Assembly (NCBI GenBank): GCA_020632885.1
Contig: JACKEQ010000019.1
Location: 1-64,000, forward strand
DNA length: 64,000 bases
From: Alphaproteobacteria bacterium
GTDB lineage: Bacteria > Myxococcota_A > UBA796 > GCA-2862545
Reading direction: 5' to 3'
In this document: in pieces, positions 9,190 through 17,703 of the stretch
Layout of the letters: each line of letters starts with the position of its first letter
How positions within the stretch are numbered: the first letter of the stretch is position 1
Program-made: the position numbers and the translations under genes
The notes under the pieces: model-generated
The model's database searches: none
The model's input: the letters and a program-made list of their open reading frames with translations, nothing else
What the model was told of the DNA's origin: nothing

Positions 9190-9392
9190 CGTCGTCGGGT
9201 CCGGGTGAGCAGCCAGGCCGTGAGGGCCAGCAGGAACGGTCCGGGACCCTGGACGTGCGCGCAGCCGCCCCCGCCGCTCAGGGTCGGGATCCCGCCGGTG
9301 TCCGACGTGCCCGTGTCCGCCGTGTCCACCTCCTCGCACGGGGGCGGGGGCCCGTGGAACAGGCCGCCTCCCGAGGCCCATCCGTCGCTCAC
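9186..9392 (-). CDS. Tiny sorted protein with MYXO-CTERM-like tail (68 aa)
   Basis: This small gene starts with GTG overlapping the stop of the anti-sigma gene (GTGA) and preceded by TGGAGG; its stop overlaps the next ATG. The protein is a short Pro/Asp/Thr linker (CEEVDTADTGTSDTGG) followed by GGGGC, a hydrophobic helix (FLLALTAWLL) and TRTRRR. The arrangement Cys - helix - Arg cluster is that of a MYXO-CTERM/GlyGly-type surface-sorting signal, here almost without a cargo domain. It has no N-terminal signal peptide of its own, which is odd for a sorted protein. A gene fragment or a remnant of a larger protein is possible. Confidence 0.55.
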   Translation of the reverse strand: MSDGWASGGGLFHGPPPPCEEVDTADTGTSDTGGIPTLSGGGGCAHVQGPGPFLLALTAWLLTRTRRR

Positions 9393-10480
9393 GGCCTCCA
9401 CTCCATCGCGGACAGGCAGAGGTCCGCGCGGGCCCGGGCGGTGCGGGCCACCTCGCCCGTCGCCCCCTCCGCGATGCGCTCCCACGTGGGCACGGCGAGC
9501 TCGCAGAGCCCGAGCCGCTCGGCGGCCACGTCACCCCGCGCGACCAGCACGCGGATCTGGTCGGGGTGGCGGGGGTTCTGCGCCAGCCACGCGTCCAGGG
9601 CGTTGAGCGCGGCCCGGGCGGGCCAGGTCTCGGCACCGACGAGCAGCGCGACCACCTCCGCCTCGTGGCGCAAGGCGTCGGGAGGCCCGGACTCCATGAA
9701 GGCAGCGAGGTCGGACAGCAATGCGGATGTGCGCTCGCCCGACTCCACCCGGCCGAGGAGCGCGGCGAACCGCCGGGCAGGCGGGAGGCTCGCGACCACC
9801 GGTTCGGCGGGCTCCGTGGCCTCGGTGGCGGGCGCGGGCGCGGGCGCGGCAGGCTTCGGCGGCACGGGCCGAAGCACGGGCACCGGCTCCCCGACCTCGT
9901 CACGCTCCGGACGCACGAGGGGACCGGCCGCGGCGAGCTGCATCGGGGGACGGGCCGCCGCGCGGGACCACAGGTCGCCGCTGACGAGCACGTCCCGACC
10001 CCAAGGGTGCTCGACGAGCACACGACCCTCGTCGACCCCCACGGTCACCTCCGGACCGTCCAGCGTGACGGTGAACCGGGTGCCGAGCACGGTGACCCGC
10101 ACGTCGCGCACCCACACGGAGAACGTGCCCGAGGGCCGCACGGGCAGGACGTCGTAGGTGCGCGCGCCGTCCGCCTGCAGCACGCGGATCGACGTACCGT
10201 CGTCGCTGGCGGTGAAGGCCGCGTCGCCGGTGGTGGTGAAGGGGGGCGGCATCGCGTCCGGGAGCGCCAGCCAGCCGAGCAGGACGAGGGCCACGGCGAC
10301 GGCGAGGGCCGCGGGGCGCCATCGGAAGGGCCGGGCCACGGCGACCGGCCGCACCGCGAGGAGCTCGTCGGGCAGGGGCTCGGTCGCGTCGCGCGCCAGG
10401 TCGGCGAGGCCGGGCGTCAGGCGCACCAGGGCCTCCAGCTCGCTGCCGGTGGGCTCGGTGGCGTCGCGCATCCAGCTCAT
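9389..10480 (-). CDS. FecR-like transmembrane anti-sigma factor
   Basis: A 363-residue protein with a cytoplasmic N-terminal part (1-~62), one membrane segment (ALAVAVALVLLGWLAL) and a FecR-type beta domain (about 80-170: GARTYDVLPV, GTFSVWVRDVRVTVLGTRFTV, VGVDEGRVLVE). The second half is helical and Ala/Leu/Glu-rich (RFAALLGRVESGERTSALL), consistent with TPR-like repeats. The ATG overlaps the sigma-factor stop by ATGA, the usual sigma/anti-sigma coupling. It would hold the ECF sigma factor at the membrane until an envelope signal arrives. The ORF upstream of 10480 is sigma-gene shadow. Confidence 0.8.
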   Translation of the reverse strand: MSWMRDATEPTGSELEALVRLTPGLADLARDATEPLPDELLAVRPVAVARPFRWRPAALAVAVALVLLGWLALPDAMPPPFTTTGDAAFTASDDGTSIRVLQADGARTYDVLPVRPSGTFSVWVRDVRVTVLGTRFTVTLDGPEVTVGVDEGRVLVEHPWGRDVLVSGDLWSRAAARPPMQLAAAGPLVRPERDEVGEPVPVLRPVPPKPAAPAPAPATEATEPAEPVVASLPPARRFAALLGRVESGERTSALLSDLAAFMESGPPDALRHEAEVVALLVGAETWPARAALNALDAWLAQNPRHPDQIRVLVARGDVAAERLGLCELAVPTWERIAEGATGEVARTARARADLCLSAMEWRP

Positions 10481-11037
10481 CGCCGGCCTCCGGCGAGCTC
10501 GCCGCGCACGAGGCTGCTGCGGATCTCCGCGGAGCGGGGCTCCAGGGCGGCCGCGAAGGCCTTCCGGGCGTGGTGGAGGCGGCTGTACAGCGTGCCGACC
10601 GCCACGCCGAGCATGGCGGCCACCTCGACGGCCGTGCGCTCCTCGAGGTCCACGAGCACGATGGCCTCGCGGTGGGCGGCGTTGAGGGTCTCGAGGGCGT
10701 CCTGCACGATGCGGCGACGGCGGAGCACCTCGAGCTGGGCGTCCGCGCCGGGCTCGGTGGAGAGGGCGGGAGGCGCGCTGTCGAGCCCGAGCATGACGCG
10801 GAACCGGGCCCGTCGGCGCGCGTTGGCCACCACACGCCGGGTGATGCCGTAGAGCCAGGCGACCTCGCTCTGGTCCTCCCGGAAGGTGTGGGCCTTGCGG
10901 AAGGCCATGGCGAACACGTCCTGCGCGACATCCTCGGGCTGCAGGAGCGGCCCGCCGAGCCGGATGACCCACCGGAGCACGGTGCGGATGTTCTCGCGGT
11001 AGAAGGCGTCGAAGCGATCGGGCTGGGTCAGGGACAC
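10477..11037 (-). CDS. ECF-type RNA polymerase sigma factor
   Basis: A 186-residue sigma-70 family protein. Region 2 is visible as DRFDAFYRENIRTVLRWVIR, EDVAQDVFAMAFRKAHTF and EVAWLYGITRRVVANARR. Region 4 is LETLNAAHREAIVLVDLEE, VEVAAMLGVAVGTLYSRLHHARK. I chose GTG at 11037 because GGAG lies five bases upstream; GTG at 11043 is the alternative. It heads a minus-strand operon with its anti-sigma factor and three envelope proteins and probably controls that operon. Confidence 0.88.
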   Translation of the reverse strand: MSLTQPDRFDAFYRENIRTVLRWVIRLGGPLLQPEDVAQDVFAMAFRKAHTFREDQSEVAWLYGITRRVVANARRRARFRVMLGLDSAPPALSTEPGADAQLEVLRRRRIVQDALETLNAAHREAIVLVDLEERTAVEVAAMLGVAVGTLYSRLHHARKAFAAALEPRSAEIRSSLVRGELAGGRR

Positions 11038-11101
11038 GGACACTCCATGACCCGTTCTTGTCGCGAGCGCCGCGAACCCTTGGACGCGATCGGCCGTGAG
11101 G

Positions 11102-11725
11102 TCACTCCTGGAGGAGCTCCACGCGCGCGATGTCCTCCTCCTCGGAGGCGGTCCCCGGGCCGTCTGCCCGCCAGTCCATGTTGAAGGACCAGACCCCGTC
11201 CGTGCTCCCGCCGAACGCCCGCAACACGACAGTGTCGTACGCGTCGGGGTCGAGCACCTGCGGCGCCAGCGTGCCCACCACGTCCTGCAGCGGCATCTCC
11301 ACCCCCGTGAAGGCGTGACCGGCCTGGAAGCCCCACGCGTCGTCCGTGAACGTGATGTCGAGCTGGCTGCCGGCCTGCAGGTGCGTGGTGACGGGCACCG
11401 TGAAGCTCTGGGACGTACAGCTCCCCGGCTCGGCACGCGGACCCGGGCTGTCGAAGTGGTGCACCACGTCGCCGGTCACCGTCATCGCGAGCGACAGGGT
11501 CTCGGGGCCTCCCGGGAGGTCGATCGGACCCGAGACGGGGGTCTGCACGACGGCCAGGAACTCGGCCGGCGTCATCGGCACCGTTCCGTGGTGCGCATCG
11601 AGGTCGTCCACCACGGCCGTTTCGTGCAGGCAGAGGTCCTCGTCCCCCTCGTCGCCCGCCTGGGTGCCCTCCACGACGGGCTGGGTGGGCGCGCAGGCCC
11701 AGAGCGACAGAAGCAGGGTTCGCAT
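11102..11725 (-). CDS. Lipoprotein, unknown function (207 aa)
   Basis: Signal MRTLLLSLWAC with lipidation Cys at residue 11, preceded by AAGGAGA. The mature part contains MTPAEFLAVVQTP, GDVVHHFDSPG, and a C-terminal beta-rich half with YDTVVLRAFGGSTDGVWSFNMDW. There is no recognised domain. It is transcribed away from the DUF4423 regulator at 11838, and the two share a 112-bp region with repeated GAG/CTC palindromes, so regulation by that neighbour is likely. Confidence 0.65.
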   Translation of the reverse strand: MRTLLLSLWACAPTQPVVEGTQAGDEGDEDLCLHETAVVDDLDAHHGTVPMTPAEFLAVVQTPVSGPIDLPGGPETLSLAMTVTGDVVHHFDSPGPRAEPGSCTSQSFTVPVTTHLQAGSQLDITFTDDAWGFQAGHAFTGVEMPLQDVVGTLAPQVLDPDAYDTVVLRAFGGSTDGVWSFNMDWRADGPGTASEEEDIARVELLQE

Positions 11726-11783
11726 GATGGTCTCCTTCTCTGGAGACAACGTGCCACGGCGACGTCCACCCAGCCATCTCGGA

Positions 11784-11821
11784 AGTGAGATATCGTCTCC
11801 CAACAGTGAGTCTGCTGTCTC
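11784..11821. promoter_or_regulatory. Putative tandem operator between lipoprotein and regulator
   Basis: Two similar units lie 21 bases apart: AGTGAG-ATATC-GTCTC (11784-11799) and AGTGAG-TCTGCT-GTCTC (11805-11821). Each is a partial palindrome of GAG/CTC half-sites, spaced two helical turns apart, so both face the same side of the DNA. A separate perfect hairpin GTCTCC-TTCTCT-GGAGAC (11730-11747) overlaps the ribosome site of the divergent lipoprotein gene. These are natural candidate sites for the two-HTH regulator encoded at 11838. Confidence 0.5.
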
Positions 11822-11837
11822 ATTTCCGGGGTATACG

Positions 11838-12830
11838 ATGGAGACCACCGCAAGCGAGCTGCTCCGCGCCCTGCGCGGCACGCGGTCCCAGATCGCGTTC
11901 GCCCGCCGTCTCGGGTACCGCAGCAACGTGGCGGCCGACTGGGAGCAGGGGCGGCGCGCTCCCACGGCCGCCGAGGCCCTTCGCATCGCCAGCGTGGTGG
12001 GAGTGGACGTCACGGGTGCGCTCGAGGCCTTCCAGACGGGCTCCGCGGAGGTGTGGGGCGACGGTGGCGCCGCGGGGGTGGCCGGTTGGCTCGCGTGGCT
12101 CCGCGGGGGTCGGGCGCTTCGTGAGGTCGCAGAGCAGGTCGGGCGCGATCGCCAGGCGGTCTGGCGGTGGCTCTCGGGCCGCGCGGAGCCGCGGCTACCG
12201 GACTTCCTGGCCCTCGTGGACGCCCTCACCGGCCGCGTCACCGACCTCCTGGCGGGCCTCGTCGACGTTCGCGAGCTCCCCAGCGTGCAGGCCCGGCACG
12301 CCGAGCTCCTGGCGTCCCGTACGGTCGGGCTCGAGCATCCGTGGAGCCTCGCGGTGCTCATGCTCCTGCAGACCCCCGCCTACGCGGCCCTCCCGGCCCA
12401 CGACGACGCCGTGCTCGCGGCCTGGTCGGGCATCTCCGCCGCGGACGTACGGTCGTGCCTGGGTGCGCTGGAGGCCTCGGGCCTGGTCCGGCGAGGGCAC
12501 CACTACACCGCCGTCGGAGATCTCACTCTGGACACCCGGGCAGACGAACGCACCCGGGCGCGCCTCCGCTCCCACTGGACCCGCGTGGTGCTGGACCGCA
12601 TCGAAGCCCCACGCCCCGACGACGTCATCTCCTACAACGTGTTCGCCGTCAGCCACGCGGACCTCGCCCGCATCCGGGCTCTGCAACGCGAGCTCTACCG
12701 GTCGGTGCGATCGATCGTGGCGGCCTCACCGAGCACTGAGGCGGTCGCGCTGCTCAACATGCAGACGATCGGGCTCGGGCCTCTCGAGGAGGCTCAGGGG
12801 AGCACGTGCGTCAGCCCCACCCAGGTGTAG
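11838..12830 (+). CDS. TIGR02147/DUF4423-family transcriptional regulator
   Basis: A 330-residue protein with two N-terminal helix-turn-helix motifs (about 5-60: RSQIAFARRLGYRSNVAADWEQG; about 90-145: REVAEQVGRDRQAVWRWLSG). The C-terminal region resembles DUF4423: WSGISAADVRSCLGALEASG, the HYTAVGDLTLDTRADERTR segment, and DVISYNVFAVSHADLARIR. The ATG follows GTATACG. The family is common in deltaproteobacterial and Fibrobacter genomes; its ligand is unknown. The 3' end overlaps the convergent FG-GAP gene by 37 bases. It probably regulates the divergent lipoprotein gene and itself. Confidence 0.75.
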   Translation: METTASELLRALRGTRSQIAFARRLGYRSNVAADWEQGRRAPTAAEALRIASVVGVDVTGALEAFQTGSAEVWGDGGAAGVAGWLAWLRGGRALREVAEQVGRDRQAVWRWLSGRAEPRLPDFLALVDALTGRVTDLLAGLVDVRELPSVQARHAELLASRTVGLEHPWSLAVLMLLQTPAYAALPAHDDAVLAAWSGISAADVRSCLGALEASGLVRRGHHYTAVGDLTLDTRADERTRARLRSHWTRVVLDRIEAPRPDDVISYNVFAVSHADLARIRALQRELYRSVRSIVAASPSTEAVALLNMQTIGLGPLEEAQGSTCVSPTQV

Positions 12831-13858
12831 GCGCCTTCGGTCGGTCCGAACAACACCGTGGGTCCGGTGACGCCGCTCGGGTCCAGGCCGTACCGCTCGA
12901 TGGTCACCTGATCGGCCCCGGACTCGGCATCCCATGCCGCCACCAGCTCGAGACCGCCGTCCGCGTCGAGGTCCACGAGATGGACGCGCCCGAAGCCCGG
13001 CCCGTCGTCCTGGGCCTCCACCTCGGGCGCCACGTCCACGAGCTCCTCCGCGGGCGAGAACGCGCCGGTCCCGTCGTTGCGGAGGAGCCAGATCTGCCCG
13101 GGGTCCCCGTCGTCGTCCAAACCCGCGACGAGGTCGGCGTCCCCGTCCCCGTCCACATCGCCGAGATCGAGGCCCGAGGACGGGAAGGGCGTCGTGCCGA
13201 CCTGCTCCGGCAGCTGGAAGGTCCCGTCGCCATTGCCCTTCACGACGTAGATCCGCGCTCCCTGATCCCCGCCCCCGGTGTCGTACGCCACCACCGCGAA
13301 GTCCGGGTGACCGTCCCCGTCCACATCGGCAGCACGTTGCGCAGGCAACACACGGTAGCCCCCGAACGCCGTACCGAGGTCGTACGCCTCCGGGCTCTCG
13401 GTGAAGCCGCCATCCCCATCGTTGACGAGCAGTGGGCCCACGCCCGTGTCGACCTGGAACGTGACGAGGTCGAAGTCGCCGTCTCCGTCGGCATCGATGG
13501 GTGTGGCCACCCGGAACCCGCCGTCCGAGACGCGCGTGGGCTCCCACCCGCAGGTCGTGTGCCGCGCGACCCACACGCCGTCTCGGTGGCCGACCACGTC
13601 GAGGGAGCCGTCCCCATCGATGTCCAGCAGCATGGGCTGGCGAAGCGCCTCGCCATCGACGCCGTCGAAGACGGGTTGGCGTGTGCCCAGCCCCCCTGCC
13701 CCCACGGGCACCAGCCAGGTCTTCTCGGGCTCGGACTGGAGCGTGACCAGGAGTCCGGGCTCCGTCCAGGCCTCGGGCTCGCAGGTGGGATCGCTGGTGG
13801 GTCCCGCGCCACCGCACCCGATCGCCACCAGTGCCGCCATCGAGATACCTGCCTTCAT
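12794..13858 (-). CDS. FG-GAP/VCBS-repeat lipoprotein
   Basis: AAGGAGGTGAGG precedes the ATG at 13858. The signal MKAGISMAALVAIGC is a lipobox with Cys at residue 15. The 354-residue protein carries at least five FG-GAP/VCBS calcium motifs of the type D-x-DGDG-x-D (DIDGDGSLDVV, DADGDGDFDLV, DVDGDGHPDFA, DVDGDGDADLV, DLDADGGLELV), forming an integrin-alpha-like propeller. It would be an outer-membrane-anchored, calcium-binding surface protein. Codon use is normal. Ligand unknown. Confidence 0.82.
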   Translation of the reverse strand: MKAGISMAALVAIGCGGAGPTSDPTCEPEAWTEPGLLVTLQSEPEKTWLVPVGAGGLGTRQPVFDGVDGEALRQPMLLDIDGDGSLDVVGHRDGVWVARHTTCGWEPTRVSDGGFRVATPIDADGDGDFDLVTFQVDTGVGPLLVNDGDGGFTESPEAYDLGTAFGGYRVLPAQRAADVDGDGHPDFAVVAYDTGGGDQGARIYVVKGNGDGTFQLPEQVGTTPFPSSGLDLGDVDGDGDADLVAGLDDDGDPGQIWLLRNDGTGAFSPAEELVDVAPEVEAQDDGPGFGRVHLVDLDADGGLELVAAWDAESGADQVTIERYGLDPSGVTGPTVLFGPTEGAYTWVGLTHVLP

Positions 13859-13895
13859 CCTCACCTCCTTGCGCACAGCATACACAGGGGCTCCC

Positions 13896-14333
13896 ATGCA
13901 CGTGTTCGAGCTCACCGGAGACGACGACCTGGCGAGGTGGGCGGGCGCCATCGAAGCCGCCCGCTGGGGGGACGACGGGGAGGGCACCCACACCGAGGCC
14001 AGCCTGCGGGCCTACCTCGCGGATCCCACGAACGTCATGGTGGTCTGCCATCGCGGGTGCGAGGTGCTGGGCATCGCGAGCGCCTCGGTGCGTCGGAAGC
14101 CCTATGCGGCAGCACCCTGGCTCTACGTGGACGAGGTCGACACGGCCCTGGATCATCGGCGCCGCGGGGTCGCGAAGGCCATGATGACCACATTGCTGGC
14201 GATCGCCGCACGACACCACTGCAGCGAGGTGTGGTTGGGCACCGAGCCCGACAACGTCGCAGCCCGGGGCCTCTACAGCGGCGTACCCGGTGCGGAGGAG
14301 GAGATGTTCGTGGGGCACGCGTTCACCATCTGA
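13896..14333 (+). CDS. GNAT-family N-acetyltransferase
   Basis: A 145-residue single GNAT domain. Visible are strand VMVVCHRGCEVLGIASAS, YVDEVDTALDHRRRGVAKAMMTTLLAIA (acetyl-CoA loop RRRGVA), and a final VWLGTEPDNVAARGLYSG helix/strand. The ending resembles aminoglycoside 3-N-acetyltransferase type I and many other small GNATs, so the substrate cannot be assigned. It is divergent from the FG-GAP lipoprotein gene across about 37 bases. Confidence 0.8.
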   Translation: MHVFELTGDDDLARWAGAIEAARWGDDGEGTHTEASLRAYLADPTNVMVVCHRGCEVLGIASASVRRKPYAAAPWLYVDEVDTALDHRRRGVAKAMMTTLLAIAARHHCSEVWLGTEPDNVAARGLYSGVPGAEEEMFVGHAFTI

Positions 14334-14397
14334 CCCCTGCAAACGTTGCAGGTCGCGCGTCCTTCTGGCAGCCTGACCGATGTGCCGGGAGATCTCC

Positions 14398-15307
14398 ATG
14401 TTCCGATCGCTGCTCCTGCTCGCCTCCGGCTGCACCGTGTCCCTGCCCGTCCGCCCCCGGAAGCCCGTGGATGTCAGGGATGCGCGTCGCCGTGCAGCAC
14501 GGTCTGCGTGCCGCGGCGGGCGCCTCCTCCGCTGTCTGGCGTGGTGATGAGCTGCTCGTGCTCGGCGCCCTGGATGGCGTGGTCGACATCTTCGAGCCCG
14601 ACGCACCCGACGAGGCCCACGACACCCAGCTCCTCACGCCGGTCCCGCGGCGCCATCGCTTCACCACGAGCCCCCTCGCCCCCGAGGTCCTGGCCGGGAA
14701 GCGGCTGTTCTACAGCGCAACGAACAGCGCCATGGGCGTCGGCGGTGTCTCCTGCAGCACGTGCCACTTCGAGGGCCGCACGGACGGTCTCACCTGGACG
14801 TTCGAGACCGACACCCGGCAGACCCCCTCCCTCGCGGGTGTGGTGAGCACGACCGCACCGGTCACCTGGTCCGGCCAGGTCGCCTCCGTCGCCGACGAGG
14901 CGGACATCACGACCCGTGGCCGGATGGGCGGCTCCGGGCTCACCGACGACCAGCTCCAGTCCATCGCGGCCTACGTCGACTCCACGCCGCTCGCAGCCCC
15001 TGCGACGGTCGACGCAGACCTCGTGGCCCGCGGCTACGCCCTGTTCGTCCGGTCCGACGTGGGGTGCTACGGGTGCCACGGCGGCGACCAGCTCACCGAC
15101 CGGGAGGTGCACGTGGTGAACGGCAAGGTCCGCGACACCCCGTCGCTCCTCGGCCTCGCGGGCAGCGGGCCGTACATGTCGGACGGCTCCAGCCGCACGG
15201 TCCGCGATGTGCTCGAGCGCGCCCGGGAGCCCGGGTTCATGGGCGACACCAGCATGCTCACCGACGAGGACCTCGACGCCCTCGAGGCGTTCCTGCTCTC
15301 GCGTTGA
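14398..15307 (+). pseudogene. Disrupted di-haem cytochrome c (peroxidase/MauG-type) lipoprotein
   Basis: The ATG at 14398 opens MFRSLLLLASGC, a clear lipoprotein signal, but this frame soon becomes Arg/Ala-rich and stops. In the +1 frame from about 14470 the sequence is a good cytochrome: a remnant of a propeller strand (ELLVLGALDGVVDIFEP), then FYSATNSAMGVGGVSCSTCHFEGR and VGCYGCHGGDQL (two CxxCH haem sites) and a final MLTDEDLDALEAFLLSR. Full-length relatives I know of carry a long YVTN-like propeller before the first haem site; here almost all is missing. Thus a frameshift plus probable internal deletion. The next gene's TTG overlaps its stop. Confidence 0.6.
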
Positions 15308-15975
15308 GCTGGCGGGCTCTCGTAGACCATCGGGAGGACCTCCTGGCCGGACGGTTCTCCGTCGACTTCGTGGCCCTCGGCCTGCGACGTCGGCTGGCCG
15401 GCGACTTCGGCGAGCTCCTGGCGCACCTCGCACCACGTGAGGGCCGCGTGGAGATCGACCCGCACGACCTGCCCGACCTGGATCTCGGACCCGGAGGGCG
15501 TCGCGCCGTACGCGAGATCCTCGACGACGTCGAGCTCCTGGAGGACCTGGGCCTGGAGCCGCAGCTCGACTGCATCGTGTCCTACGCCCGCGACGAGCGC
15601 GGGCTGGCGGTGCCGACGGACGTGTGCTCGTTCCACGCAGACCGCGCGGACGGCGAGCTGGACACGTGGATCTGCACCTACATCGGGCCGTGCACCGAGC
15701 TCCTCGCACCCGCGGACGCCCGCAGGAGGATCGACGATCCAGCCCGTCGCGCCGGGCTCCTCGCGGCCTCGGGACTCGCGGAGGGCCCCACGTTCGAGGC
15801 CTGGCTGCGCGACGGTTCCTTCGACCTGCACTTCGAGCCCCGGGAGGGTGCCCTGCCCGTCCCGCTCGGCGTCGGTGAGCTCTGGCGGCTGGCCGTGGAC
15901 TGGCCCGGGGCCCCCGGACCGCCGTGTGTGCATCGTGCGCCCTCTGGAGGTCCACGTCTGCTGTTGCTCGCTTGA
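15304..15975 (+). CDS. DUF1826-like protein
   Basis: A 223-residue cytoplasmic protein starting with TTG that overlaps the cytochrome stop (TTGA). The central part, CSFHADRADGELDTWICTY followed by IGPCTELLAPADARRRID, resembles the DUF1826 core in which a histidine/aspartate pair precedes CTY-x-GP-x-T-E-x-L. Earlier sequence (DLLAGRFSVDFVALGLRRRL) is helical. The function of DUF1826 is unknown; a 2-oxoglutarate-oxygenase-like fold has been a guess for such HxD patterns. The assignment is tentative. Confidence 0.5.
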   Translation: MSWRALVDHREDLLAGRFSVDFVALGLRRRLAGDFGELLAHLAPREGRVEIDPHDLPDLDLGPGGRRAVREILDDVELLEDLGLEPQLDCIVSYARDERGLAVPTDVCSFHADRADGELDTWICTYIGPCTELLAPADARRRIDDPARRAGLLAASGLAEGPTFEAWLRDGSFDLHFEPREGALPVPLGVGELWRLAVDWPGAPGPPCVHRAPSGGPRLLLLA

Positions 15976-16000
15976 GCAGCGCGATACATCTCCCGTGGGA

Positions 16001-17458
16001 GTGAGACAGCGCGTGATCCCCTGGATGTCCTTGGCGTTCCACGTCGGGTGCACCCCGCCGGAGCCGCCCTTTTCGCCGCCACCCGAGCGCACCACCGTCG
16101 GCATCCCGACCCCCCGGGAGCTCCGCGGCGTCTGGGTCGCGACGGTCGCGAACATCGACTTCCCGAGCCGGCCCGGACTGTCCGCCGAGGCCCAGCAGGC
16201 CGAGCTCGTCGGGATGCTCGACCTGTTCCGGAGCCTCAACCTCAACGCCGTGTTCTTCCAGGTACGGCCCGAAGGCGACGCGTTCTACGCCAGCGAGCTC
16301 GAGCCCTGGAGCCGCTACCTCACGGGCGTCCAGGGCGGTGACCCCGGCTACGACCCGCTGGAGACGCTCGTCCGCGAGGCCCACGCGCGGGGGATCGCCG
16401 TGCACGCGTGGTTCAACCCGTACCGCGCGAAGTCCGCGAAGAAGACCGCCGCCGTGGCGCCGCACGTCTCGGTGGTGGCCCCCGACCTCACCGTCCCGTA
16501 CGGCGCGCTGCTCTGGATGGACCCCGGTCAGCCCGCCGTGCGCGAGCGCACGGTGGCCGTCGTGCGCGATGTCGTCAGCCGCTACGACGTCGATGGTGTC
16601 CACTTCGACGACTACTTCTACCCCTACCCCAACGGCTCGCCGTTCCCGGACGGCCCGACGTACGCGGCCTACCTCGACGGCGGCGGCACCCTGGCGGTGG
16701 ACGACTGGCGCCGGGAGAACGTCCACGCCCTGGTGCGCGACGTGTCCGCGGCCATCCGGGAGACCAAGCCCTGGGTGGCGTTCGGCGTGAGCCCGTTCGG
16801 CATCTACCGGCCCGGCCAGCCCGAGGGGATCCGGGGGCTCGACCAGTACGCCTCGATCTACGCGGACCCGCTGCGGTGGGTGGACGAGGGCTGGGTGGAC
16901 TACCTCGCCCCCCAGCTCTACTGGCCCACCACGCAGAAGCCCCAGGCCCACGGGCCTCTCATGGACTGGTGGGCAGAGGCGGTGGCCGACCGGACCACGC
17001 TCTACATCGGGAACTACCTCTCCCAGGTCGGCGCGACGCCCGCGTGGAGCGTGGACGAGCTGCGCACCCAGCACGCCCTCGCGAGGCAGCACCCGAACGT
17101 GGGCGGGAACATCTGGTTCAGCGGGCGTCCCCTGCTCGAGGACCGCGAGAGCGTGCGCGCCATGTTCGCCGAGCTCTACCCCACCACGGTGCTGCCGCCT
17201 GTCCACGGCACCCGGGACGCACCGGGTCCGCCTCGGGTCGCGATCGACGGCTCCACCGTGCAGCTCGGCCACGACGACCCCCTCCGGTCCTACGTGGTCT
17301 ACCGCTCCGACGACGACGGGTGGACGTGCAGCTCGATCCTGCCGGCCGATGGAGACGGCCTCCTGGACCTGGGGCCCGGGACGTGGGCGGTGGGCGCGGT
17401 CGACCGGCGGGGTGCCGAGAGCGAGGCCGTGCCCTTCGGCGTGACCGGCCCGAGATGA
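16001..17458 (+). CDS. GHL10 (DUF187) glycoside hydrolase lipoprotein, DigH-like
   Basis: The catalytic region shows the GHL10 barrel motifs: ELRGVWVATVANIDFPSRPG, NAVFFQVRPEGDAFYAS, HAWFNPYRAKSA, VDGVHFDDYFYPYP (acidic pair on a strand end), GVSPFGIYRPG and VDYLAPQLYWPT. Relatives include E. coli DigH (YddW), a glycan hydrolase acting on peptide-free peptidoglycan at the septum. GTG 16001 gives a short signal ending FHVGC; GTG 16013 and ATG 16025 are alternatives. The last ~75 residues form a separate beta domain (SYVVYRSDDDGW). It probably acts in the periplasm on cell-wall glycan. Confidence 0.8.
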   Translation: MRQRVIPWMSLAFHVGCTPPEPPFSPPPERTTVGIPTPRELRGVWVATVANIDFPSRPGLSAEAQQAELVGMLDLFRSLNLNAVFFQVRPEGDAFYASELEPWSRYLTGVQGGDPGYDPLETLVREAHARGIAVHAWFNPYRAKSAKKTAAVAPHVSVVAPDLTVPYGALLWMDPGQPAVRERTVAVVRDVVSRYDVDGVHFDDYFYPYPNGSPFPDGPTYAAYLDGGGTLAVDDWRRENVHALVRDVSAAIRETKPWVAFGVSPFGIYRPGQPEGIRGLDQYASIYADPLRWVDEGWVDYLAPQLYWPTTQKPQAHGPLMDWWAEAVADRTTLYIGNYLSQVGATPAWSVDELRTQHALARQHPNVGGNIWFSGRPLLEDRESVRAMFAELYPTTVLPPVHGTRDAPGPPRVAIDGSTVQLGHDDPLRSYVVYRSDDDGWTCSSILPADGDGLLDLGPGTWAVGAVDRRGAESEAVPFGVTGPR

Positions 17459-17703
17459 GGCAGCAATAACAGGCTTTCCAGGCCGAACAATTTTCCTGAG
17501 AAGATCGGATTGCACGCGGTCTGGCCCGAGATAGCGGATCGACGCTGAAGCGTAGGGGCGTCCCCAGGCACGATGGTGCGGAATGGGCGTCCCCGTCGCC
17601 AGGCCCGAGCGCGAACGAGCGCCCGGTCTCCAAACGCGATGCGCAGGGCGCGTCTCCGGACCCGGACGCGGCCCACAGGCTGGGTCCACCCGGAGACGTG
17701 TAC
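17459..17703 (+). promoter_or_regulatory. Upstream region of the kamA operon
   Basis: A 245-base gap without a credible gene. Its first part (17465-17510) is much richer in A/T than the surroundings, with AACAATTTTCC and GGATTGCACG, and likely holds the promoter of the five-gene kamA operon. I cannot place -35/-10 boxes with confidence. Confidence 0.3.
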
